Shown one piece after another: positions 1 to 10,343 of a stretch of 10,343 nt of DNA. Position 1 is the first letter of the stretch, and each line of letters begins with the position of its first letter. This DNA is from Cephalothrix spiralis (taxonomy: Eukaryota > Nemertea > Palaeonemertea > Archinemertea > Cephalotrichidae): NCBI GenBank assembly GCA_032353305.1, contig JAUCNG010408582.1, forward strand, positions 1-10,343. Reading direction: 5' to 3'. Below the pieces are notes generated by a model that saw only the letters and a list, made by a program, of their open reading frames with translations, made no database searches and was not told the DNA's origin. Both the position numbers and the translations under genes were made by a program.

Positions 1-1546
1 ATCAGAGGATATGTTGTGTCAATATGCGGACTTTTGAGCATAACTATAATTATGGGGATACACTACACAGGAGGAATATGGCATATGCACCTTTTAAGTG
101 AATTTCAAGAAAGTGCATCAGCTACCAGTTCCATATTCGTAGTTCAATCGATGGCAATGTATCTTCCAGGACCGTTGTTTGCAATTATATCGAATGCAAT
201 CGGTGCTCAAAAAACTGTAGTACTTGGTGCGGTCATTTCATCTATTGGGTACTTTTCGAGTGCATTTGCGAACTCAATTTTAATGCTAGTTTTTACTCAT
301 GGACTCTTAGCTAGCCTTGGAGCAGGCTTACTCTAAGTATATGCCCTGGGTTGAGATGGTTTCAAGTTACTTTGACAGTCCAAAACACAGGGATAGTGCC
401 ATCCACTTTATTATGAGTGGATTGGGCCTTGGACAATTTATTTTTGCACCATTTGTAGAGCTACTAATTGAAGTTTATGGATGGAGGGGTGGATATATAA
501 TAATTGCTGGGATTACATTACAAATATGCATTTTTGGATGTCTATCATCCCCTCGAATGAAATCAACTGATCCTGTTACTCCAGTTACACCACACGAGGA
601 TAAAAATCATGAAATATTGGGCCTGCCACATAAGGATGAAAACCATGAAATACTGGGCCTCCCTCATGAGGATGAAAATCATGAAATACTGGGCCTCCCA
701 GATGAGGATAAAAATCATGAAATACTGGGCCTCCCATATGCGGATGAAACCCATGAAATAATGGGCCTCCAGCTTGAGGATAAAAATCATGAAATACTGG
801 GCCTACCACATGAGGATGAAATTCATGAAATACTGGGCCAGAAAACAACAAAAACTTCATTTAAGTTAGCATTAGCATTTGAAATGCTAAGGGATTGGAG
901 ATATGATTTAGTACTATTATCTGAACTATCATGGCATATCGGGATATCCATGGTTTTAACTATTTTACCGGATTTTACAAAAAGACATGGCCACTCCAAA
1001 GGTTCTGCTGGTTTATTATTATCAGAAATGGGGGCCTCGCGCCTGGTAACAAGAATTATCCTGGCAACTTCAACTGCTGCTTTTGATAAACTGAATGATA
1101 TCAAATTTTATTTCCTACCAATTTCAGCTGTTTTAACAGCCATATTATGGCCGCTTCACGTCATAAGTGGGCCCTCACTCCATGGGCTTCTTTGTTTAAG
1201 TGTTTTCTCTGAGATTTTTATTGGCCTTAAGGGTTCACTTCCTAGGCCCTTTCTGCTAAATCTATACGGTATTAACAGAGTTACATCAGCAATAGGGAAT
1301 TTATCATTTGCATACGGAATTGGTCTAATGATAGGTCCGATTCTTGGGGGGTTCGTGTTGGATGTCACACATTCATATGATATGGCATTTTTAATAATAG
1401 GGGGTATTTCATTTGTATCGTCATTTATGTATATTCCGATTTTGAAACATTACAAAAAGGGAAAGTTTGTTAAGGTCATAAAAAATGACAATAATTTACT
1501 TCCAAAACTTGATCTCCAAGACGTAAAAAAAGAAGTTAATGCATAA
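1..1546 (+). CDS. Monocarboxylate transporter-like MFS protein (SLC16 family), 5'-partial, with one frame break
   Basis: SLC16 proteins are 12-segment plasma-membrane carriers of monocarboxylates or related solutes. Frame 1 reads from base 1 (IRGYVVSICGLL, the start of membrane segment 1) to a TAA at 334-336; frame 2 continues to the TAA at 1544-1546. Family landmarks are the WHM/EFQES stretch after segment 1, GLLASLGAGLL followed by YMPWVEMVSSYF (segment 4 into the family's YF motif), APFVELLIEVYGWRGGYII between segments 5 and 6, and GPILGGFVLDVTHSYD near segment 11. Six hydrophobic segments lie on each side of a long hydrophilic loop, as in SLC16. The loop carries a 12-residue tandem repeat. 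The C-terminus is short and lysine-rich. The initiator and the conserved pre-segment-1 motif are off the left edge. No intron is visible. Substrate cannot be predicted. The frame break means recent pseudogene or assembly error; the rest of the frame stays open. Confidence 0.82.
329..340 (+). other. Reading-frame break in the SLC16-like gene
   Basis: Frame 1 ends ...GAGLL then TAA at 334-336. Transporter homology resumes immediately in frame 2 as YMPWVEM. The family expects GLxYxP here, so the two halves abut with about four surplus bases (for example TAAG at 334-337). There is no homopolymer to blame. The in-frame stop sits inside membrane segment 4. No sensible GT-AG intron fits in so short a space. 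Confidence 0.75.
593..838 (+). repeat. Coding minisatellite: seven copies of a 36-bp / 12-residue unit
   Basis: Consensus unit is HEDKNHEILGLP. There are six full copies and a seventh truncated after HEILG. Variants include HKDENHEILGLP, DEDKNHEILGLP, YADETHEIMGLQ and LEDKNHEILGLP. The unit is 36 bp, so copy number can change without shifting frame. It lies in the large loop between membrane segments 6 and 7, the place where SLC16 proteins tolerate length variation. Two antisense frames also stay open across it; that is a by-product of the period being a multiple of three. Confidence 0.95.
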
Positions 1547-1662
1547 TGTATTTGTTAAAGGGAGACTTGATCGTAAACAATAGTATATTTACAACTTTTA
1601 TAACTGTCAAGAGTTTAGTGTGTCCCAATATTATTGAACACAGCCAAATGACATCATATTGT

Positions 1663-1760
1663 AATATGCTGAAGAATATGTAAGAATTCCAAACTTAATC
1701 GTTCTACATTGAGCAGGTTAGACTGGTTACCTGCTCGATAACGGCTTCTTTAGCAGACTA
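1663..1760. mobile_element. 98-bp mini-insertion inside MITE copy A
   Basis: The 10-bp sequence ATCATATTGT occurs on both sides (1653-1662 and 1761-1770), as expected of a target-site duplication. Copy B lacks the intervening DNA. The ends carry a short inverted repeat: TGCTGAAGAA near the left end and the complement of TGCTAAAGAA near the right end. Inside is a perfect hairpin, GAGCAGGT (1711-1718) with ACCTGCTC (1729-1736). A 10-bp duplication would fit Mutator-like transposition. Confidence 0.5.
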
Positions 1761-1832
1761 ATCATATTGTGACTTAATTATGAATTGACCACAACGCTGC
1801 TAGTGATTACTAGAACATTTTCTTCTCTTTCA

Positions 1833-1865
1833 AATAAAATAAATTTGGTGTAAATCCTCAATAAA
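1833..1865 (+). promoter_or_regulatory. Candidate polyadenylation signals for the SLC16-like gene
   Basis: AATAAA occurs at 1833-1838, 1838-1843 and 1860-1865, about 290-320 bases past the stop codon and inside MITE copy A. These are the first such hexamers on this strand after the stop that I see. In AT-rich DNA this is weak evidence. Confidence 0.3.
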
Positions 1866-1983
1866 TGAACTCGAGGGTAAAAATATTTGTGAATTTTTTA
1901 TGACTTTTTAATTTTTCTAAATTTCTTATTCAATTTACATGCACTGAAAATATTCCCGAGTAATTTTAGAGTGATTGAAAATA

Positions 1984-2224
1984 CAGGGTGACCATTTCAA
2001 AAATTTTCCTTGACCAAGCGACAAATAATTTGCCATGAAATTGTCTTTCGCGACATATATTTTTCATCAAAATGTATTTCACGACAAATAATTTGTCGTG
2101 AACTAATTCTCAGGAATAAATTTCCCTGACATTTCCCTGACTTTCATCAAAATTTGAAAATTCCCCGACTTTTTTAACCAAAATTTTTTCCCTGACTTTT
2201 CCCTGATTTCCCTGTTTCACCCTG
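1984..2224. mobile_element. 241-bp MITE nested in MITE copy A
   Basis: It begins CAGGGTGACCA and ends TTTCACCCTG, giving a short terminal inverted repeat, and is flanked by a 5-bp direct repeat AAATA (1979-1983 and 2225-2229). Copy B at about 6255-6285 shows the uninterrupted site. The interior holds CCCTGA-rich repeats and a perfect palindrome at 2078-2102 (12-bp arms around ACGACAAAT, one-base spacer). A fragment of the same family is at 3197-3326, where the terminus reads GGTTAGTGGTCACCCTG. The terminus looks hAT-like, but 5 bp is not the 8-bp duplication usual for hAT, so the superfamily is unresolved. Confidence 0.75.
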
Positions 2225-2251
2225 AAATAGCATTTTCTCGATTCAGTATGG

Positions 2252-2283
2252 GACCACAACGCTGCTAGTGATTACTAGAACAT
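2252..2283 (+). repeat. 32-bp exact duplicate of 1787-1818 within MITE copy A
   Basis: The stretch starting GACCACAACGCTGCTAGTG and ending ACTAGAACAT is identical at 1787-1818 and 2252-2283. At the first site copy B has a diverged homologue (ACCATATCGCTATTAGTGAT). At the second site copy B has only about eight unrelated bases between ATGGGA and GGGGAAAATGA. The second copy is therefore the derived one. Confidence 0.85.
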
Positions 2284-2611
2284 GGGGAAAATGAGACCAG
2301 GGTTCTTCGGGAGAATCATCGTAGCTCACTTAGTTATTATGAACCGATCTGCACCAAATCTGCTTTATTCGGGAGAGTAAACTGATATTCAACTTTGATA
2401 ACGACCAATAAAGTCTAAAATTTAGTTTACGTGTGTCTTGTGTGTTGTGTCTATGGCCTAAAACCTTTTTTTTTTACATTTATTCTCAAATGCGTAATTT
2501 TTGCAATTTTTAAAATATTCATAATTAATTCACTATGACGTCATCAGGGTGGTATACATTTTATTGGGACACGCTGTATATTTTTAAGTGGGGTATTGTG
2601 CGTATGTTTTA

Positions 2612-3464
<853 letters not shown>

Positions 3465-3561
3465 CGTGAGCGGACCCTTTTTCTTGTACTCCTCAACATT
3501 AACAAGGGAATTAATAACTCCATGAAGAACACCCTGATTGACGCTACCGCCACAACGATCA
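3465..3561 (-). CDS. CUL2: CUL2 coding exon 5
   Basis: This 97-nt exon completes a split Ser codon (AG|T) and then encodes 32 residues: DRCGGSVNQGVLHGVINSLV and on to NVEEYKKKGPLT. Cullin-2 has the pattern DRGGxxxNQxVIHGVINSFVxVEQYKKK at this place, so the CUL2 assignment over CUL1, 3, 4 or 5 is strong. The acceptor is TTGTTTTAG and the donor ACG|GTAAGC. Phase 2 in, phase 0 out, matching its neighbours. Confidence 0.95.
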
Positions 3562-4080
3562 CTAAAACAAGAATGAAAAAAATTTAATTTTGGATAACCT
3601 AAACATTCATGAAAATTCGGAAGAGACATATAATAATTTATTTTGCATCACCCATCTGGGCATAAATGACAATATGTACAATAATACAGAAAGTATAAAA
3701 ATTTACATAGATTTTAAGCACTATAAAATTATATCGGATCAGACAACTACGGGCAAATCAGCATCCCATGAGACTGTGTTATCAGCTCTGCGCGTGACAA
3801 TCTTTTAAGTCAAAACGACGCGGGCGTGTCATATAATGCTATGGTAGGCCAGCCTCCTGCGCAAGCACCATGGCATCCGTTTGGAGACTGGCAAATCGGT
3901 TGTGAAAATACGCATACATAAGTTCATATTACTTAGTTGCATTCTTAGCAGACAGTCGACTTTCTTCTTCATAAACAATGCATCAATAATGTGAGCAGGT
4001 CTAGCGCAGTAAAAAGGGCATTATTATGTGATAATACATATATATGTGACCGAAAATGGTAAACGGTTACTCTAGTAAAC

Positions 4081-4122
4081 AAGAGGTCGATATATGTACT
4101 ATGTACATTGATACAACCTCTT
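4081..4122. repeat. Imperfect 42-bp hairpin next to the tandem duplication
   Basis: AAGAGGT (4081-4087) pairs with ACCTCTT (4116-4122), and the centre ATGTACTATGTACAT pairs with itself, with a few mismatches between. It ends three bases before the duplicated unit begins. Confidence 0.5.
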
Positions 4123-4124
4123 GC

Positions 4125-4711
4125 GCTTATAGCGTAAGTGCTACAATTTTGTCTAATTCTCAGTCAGTTTTTTAAATAAAATGCTACCCCGAATGAGGTT
4201 CTAACACGCGCTCGTTTGCGAAATCGAGACACTTGGTATATAGCCAGGTGCAAGCGCATTAATTCATTGAGCTAAATCGCTAATTACATTGTAGATATCG
4301 AACAATGATAATATTTATTCTATTATTTAAAATGGCGGACTAGTATCTACAGGTTGTACAGGATGCAAAATCCAGGAATAAACCTTTACTTTAGCAACGG
4401 TGTGCAGCTCCCTCATAGCTTATAGCGTTAGTGCTCCCATTTTGTCTAATTCTCATTCAGTTTTTTAAAATAAAATGCTACCCGCGACCGTTTGTGAAAT
4501 TGAGACACTTGGTATATAGCCAGGTGCAAGCACGTTAACTCATTGAGCTAAATCGCTAATTACATTGTAGATATCCAACAATGAAAATATTTATTCAAAT
4601 TGGCGGACTAGTATCTAAAGGTTGTACGGGTTTATACAGGATGCTAAAATCCAGGAATAAACCTGTACTTTAGCACGGTAGTAAACGGTGTGAACTGTGC
4701 AGCTCCCTCAT
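4125..4711. repeat. Diverged tandem duplication, two units of ~293 bp
   Basis: Unit 1 is 4125-4416 and unit 2 is 4418-4711. Both begin GCTTATAGCG and end GCAGCTCCCTCAT. Shared blocks include GAGACACTTGGTATATAGCC, AGGTGCAAGC, TTGAGCTAAATCGCTAATTA, GGCGGACTAGTATCTA and AATCCAGGAATAAACCT. They differ by scattered substitutions, a gap of about 17 bases in unit 2 (the GAATGAGGTTCT region of unit 1) and an extra stretch near the end of unit 2. No protein coding is evident. Confidence 0.9.
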
Positions 4712-4885
4712 CTATTTCCCAAAAAATAGGACATGCTAAAATTTACAGCTTATAAGGTTAATTTTAACCTATTTTTATAATTCTTTCTTTTAATAAAACA
4801 AATTCGTTCGCATCTGATAAAAACTTATCTAATTTACTGCATGCCTTTACTGTAATTTCTCTTATAATTCCATAAAAGTGTCAGT

Positions 4886-6837
<1,952 letters not shown>

Positions 6838-6935
6838 CCATAAAGGCTATTCAGAAATGTTGCACCTTCACTAAACTCTTGCCAATGACGGTGATAAGTT
6901 GCAAGCAGATTTTCCTCACCTCCCTTTATCACTTG
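6838..6935 (-). CDS. CUL2: CUL2 coding exon 3
   Basis: This 98-nt exon encodes QVIKGGEENLLATYHRHWQE and FSEGATFLNSLY, then the first two bases of a Gly codon. The cullin hallmark (Y..W..Y..G...... LY.YLN) is met by TYHRHWQEFSEGATFLNSLYGYLN across the junction to exon 4. The acceptor is CATTTACAG and the donor GG|GTGAGTA. In cullins this helix lies on the face contacting the adaptor. Confidence 0.94.
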
Positions 6936-8428
<1,493 letters not shown>

Positions 8429-8550
8429 GAAAATCTCTCATTCCATATTTGTTTCTTAACAGTATCACAAGTAACAACTCCTCGTACGGTGGCCAGTAAA
8501 GTTGTCCAGGTCACTTCAAAGTCAACTCTGCGTGGCTTTAAGGACATAGT
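8429..8550 (-). CDS. CUL2: CUL2 first coding exon, with initiator ATG at 8547
   Basis: The exon starts after CTTTTTCAG with ACT then ATG (8547-8545), so at least one upstream 5'UTR exon exists. It encodes MSLKPRRVDFEVTWTTLLAT, VRGVVTCDTVKKQIWNERF and two bases of Ser. MSLKPRxVDFxxTWxxLL is the distinctive cullin-2 N-terminus; its short tail, including Leu3, is reported to pack against Elongin C, and Leu3 is kept here. A at -3 gives a favourable start context. The 3' end is the AT-AC donor. Confidence 0.95.
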
Positions 8551-9419
8551 CTGAAAAAGAAAACCAGAATTATTAAAATAGCCTTGATATTGATTGATTG
8601 CAACCAGTAAAAAATTTTAACAATTCTTTATGCAAGTTTTAACCTTTATTTTATTATATATATAGGTCTTAATGACAATCAAAGCTCACTGGAATATATA
8701 CTTCTATTGGTACAGGCAGTGGTTTTAACTTTTGTTTATGGTCTTCGTGAAAAAGTAAGAAATGGGCATCAGAAGTAGGTAAGTGTACCAGAATGGCCTT
8801 AGCTTTGCGATTTTTGCACATTATTAGTTTTAAATGGGGTGAGTTAAGGTCATCCCCTGGAGTTGTTGAGCAAAAGTCAGAGTATTTTGATAATTATAAG
8901 TTTAACCATTTGAGGGACCAGTTAGTTTGATGAACAAAACATTAATTTTTTGCACTTTGCAATGTGAAAAGTTTCTGCATCTAGTAACGTCTTGTATACC
9001 AGACTATAGACCAGTAAGCATGCTTGTCAATGAATCAGGATCAACCAAGAAGATGATCTTTACTTAAAACATGTTTAATCCTAGATCTAATTGCAGGAAC
9101 TTAGAACAGCACTTTGGTTCGGTTTTCTTCTTTTAGGTTGCATAGTAGTTGTTTGTAAGAATATACTGGTACCAATTAGGTAACCATACATAGAATTTTG
9201 AGTCCACATCGGACCTGACGAACCGAAAAATTCATGTTGGCGATGGGTGTTAACAGTCTACAGTTCATTTTTGCATAACAGATCGATGAGTCTGCAGCGA
9301 TTCTGATACATACATCAAATTGTTGTCGGTGGGTCAGTATATCGGGTAAGATTTGGGCCCAATTTTGCCGTTCTAGGCCTGCGCCATTAACAAACTTTGC
9401 AGTCTGGAAAAAATTTATT
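8551..9419. other. Upstream of the first CUL2 coding exon: no gene recognised
   Basis: This should include the intron separating the 5'UTR exon(s) of CUL2 and possibly its promoter. I could not place a 5'UTR exon, a TATA box or a CpG-rich promoter. The sequence is AT-rich up to about 9180 and a little more GC-rich between 9190 and 9390. Confidence 0.5.
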
Positions 9420-9720
9420 TACCCTGACAGAGCAGGGTAAATAACCTCATAATCTCATGGTCATGGGTTCAAACCCATCTCTTGCAGAGAGATCTATACG
9501 GGCTCCAGACTTGGTTGTGTGAATGCAAAATCAAAGGCAACATATTGCCTTGCCCTTGGCGTGTATGATTACGGTTTCATACACAATAAAGAACCCTGGG
9601 GCTATTCGAAGAAGAGTAGCAACAACCCAGTGGCCTCTAAGTCTAATGGTCAAATACCTCCATATGATATGGTATCAACGAGGCACAGGTTGGTACGCAG
9701 TGCGCTCTTATAGTAGATTT
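9420..9720 (+). mobile_element. Probable tRNA-derived SINE (degenerate)
   Basis: GGTTCAAACCC at 9468-9478 is a match to the RNA polymerase III B-box GGTTCRANNCC, and sits in a T-arm-like stem ATGGG/CCCAT. A convincing A-box and acceptor stem are not visible, so a functional tRNA is unlikely. The DNA downstream is unlike the AT-rich surroundings and holds a stem GCTATTC/GAGTAGC near 9600. The ORFs of 64 and 94 codons in this stretch have no recognisable domain. Ends are approximate. Confidence 0.4.
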
Positions 9721-10169
9721 AATTCTGACTTTGATCTAATAGCATCATATTTAAATCAATGTTCGCAACCTATACTGATCGATCACTCCCTCCAATGTGA
9801 TCACTGACAGATTGGCCGCTAATTTTCAATTTAAAAAAAAGCAATGTTGGTGGTCCGACACAGATTCAAAAATCGACTGGATCAATGGTCACCTTAATTA
9901 TTGTGTTGCAACATTGATCACCAAGTAAAATAAATGAAATGCTGCTTAGAGATAGATCTAATTTCAAGAACTTGAGATAAATAGCAGACAATCAATGCTC
10001 TTAAGTTTTCAAGACATTTAAAAGTAAAAAGTTTAACTTCATTTCAGTGTAATTTTTCAACATTATTCAAGAGTTTCTAAAGTTAAACTTTAACACAAAA
10101 TAAAAAGCAAATTCCTTTTAGCATTATTCCCGAATAAGATAAATTATACATTCAATTAAGTCTAGAAAG
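9721..10169. other. AT-rich stretch without a recognised gene
   Basis: Nothing identifiable was seen. A weak direct similarity links TAGATCTAATT at 9953 to the same 11 bases at 9082, each followed by a related GAACTT block. Confidence 0.4.
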
Positions 10170-10343
10170 ATGAATGGTTACGATGAACATGACATGGATG
10201 ACACGACGATTGAAAATAAATTCAGTTTTTTTTTTACTTTCGTGGCAATAACATTTTGTATTGCAGTTGCACAAATAATCATTATTAAACAAATATTTTG
10301 CATCGTAAAAAAATTGTGCAAAAACTCTTTCATCCTTTCTTAA
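10170..10343 (+). CDS. Small ORF, 57 residues, single membrane segment
   Basis: ATG at 10170 with A at -3; TAA is the last three bases of the window. The N-terminus is acidic (MNGYDEHDMDDTTIENK), followed by about 23 hydrophobic residues (FSFFFTFVAITFC then IAVAQIIII) and a basic tail with KQIFCIVKKLCKN. This charge layout suits a small single-pass protein with its basic end in the cytosol. I recognise no family. A T10 run followed by TTGCAG (ending at 10266) resembles a splice acceptor, so the 3' part might instead be a terminal exon of another gene. In AT-rich DNA a hydrophobic 57-codon ORF can occur by chance. Confidence 0.3.
   Translation: MNGYDEHDMDDTTIENKFSFFFTFVAITFCIAVAQIIIIKQIFCIVKKLCKNSFILS

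Larger units (their letters stand above)
1614..2580. mobile_element. MITE copy A (Tc1/mariner-like termini), with internal insertions
   Basis: The left end GTGTGTCCCAATATTATT and the right end (TATTGGGACACGCTGTATA on the plus strand) are inverted repeats that extend inward to an ATGACGTCAT-like block. The element is homologous along its length to copy B at 5944-6468, for example in the shared stretches GAACCGATCTGCACCAAATC and TTTTAGAGTGATTGAAAATA. There is no transposase ORF. It is longer than copy B (967 versus 525 bp) because of insertions at 1663-1760 and 1984-2224, a copied 32-bp patch at 2252-2283, and about 110 extra bases around 2385-2500. A CAGGGTGTCCC-type terminus with a TA target suggests mariner-like mobilisation; this is inference. 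It lies 3' of the SLC16-like gene, within the open-ended CUL2 intron. Confidence 0.8.

Noticed and set aside
563-860. Antisense open frames of 75 and 91 codons across the 36-bp repeat
   Set aside because: They exist because the repeat period is a multiple of three and contains no stop in those frames; the plus-strand frame has clear transporter homology.
3590-3808. 72-codon plus-strand ORF
   Set aside because: No recognisable domain; it lies in a CUL2 intron close to the exon 5 acceptor, and its composition is that of the intron.
9430-9500. A functional tRNA gene around GGTTCAAACCC
   Set aside because: No acceptor stem, A-box or anticodon arm could be folded around it; the T-stem pairs only with a six-base loop.
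9519-9807. Two overlapping ORFs (64 and 94 codons)
   Set aside because: They overlap each other in different frames within a SINE-like sequence; no domain or coding signature.
9082-9975. Direct repeat TAGATCTAATT...GAACTT at 9082 and 9953
   Set aside because: Only about 20 bases of interrupted similarity in AT-rich DNA; not enough to call an element.

Overview
This is animal nuclear DNA, most likely from an AT-rich, transposon-laden invertebrate genome; I cannot name the species. The evidence is a multi-exon gene with GT-AG introns plus one AT-AC intron, an SLC16-type transporter, and several families of short non-autonomous DNA transposons (MITEs). Nothing looks bacterial.

Minus strand: positions 8550 down to 2618 carry six exons that join in frame (708 coding nt, 236 codons) into the N-terminal third of cullin-2, the scaffold of VHL-type Elongin B/C ubiquitin ligases. 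The exons are 8550-8429, 7808-7706, 6935-6838, 5606-5427, 3561-3465 and 2728-2618. All junction phases agree. The first coding intron (8428-7809) is a textbook minor-spliceosome AT-AC intron. The remaining two-thirds of CUL2 must lie beyond the left edge.

Plus strand: 1-1546 encodes a monocarboxylate-transporter-like (SLC16/MFS) protein whose extreme N-terminus lies off the left edge. It has twelve plausible membrane segments, one reading-frame break near 331-340, and a seven-copy 12-residue tandem repeat in the central cytoplasmic loop. If CUL2 is intact, this gene lies antisense inside a CUL2 intron.

Non-coding DNA: five of the six CUL2 introns touched by the window (the intron after each coding exon except 5) hold a recognisable inverted-repeat element. 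The intron after exon 6 has a mariner-like MITE (1614-2580) that itself contains two further insertions and a copied 32-bp patch. The exon 5-6 intron has only a 3'-end fragment of a MITE. The exon 4-5 intron has a 480-bp foldback element made of TTC/GAA units resembling heat-shock elements, plus a diverged ~293-bp tandem duplication. The exon 3-4 intron (5607-6837) has a second mariner-like MITE that serves as the empty-site comparison for the first. The exon 2-3 intron has a 415-bp element with a C14 run, and the AT-AC intron has a 205-bp palindromic element. Right of 8550 there is a probable tRNA-derived SINE around 9420-9720 and a 57-codon single-membrane-span ORF ending on the last base of the window.
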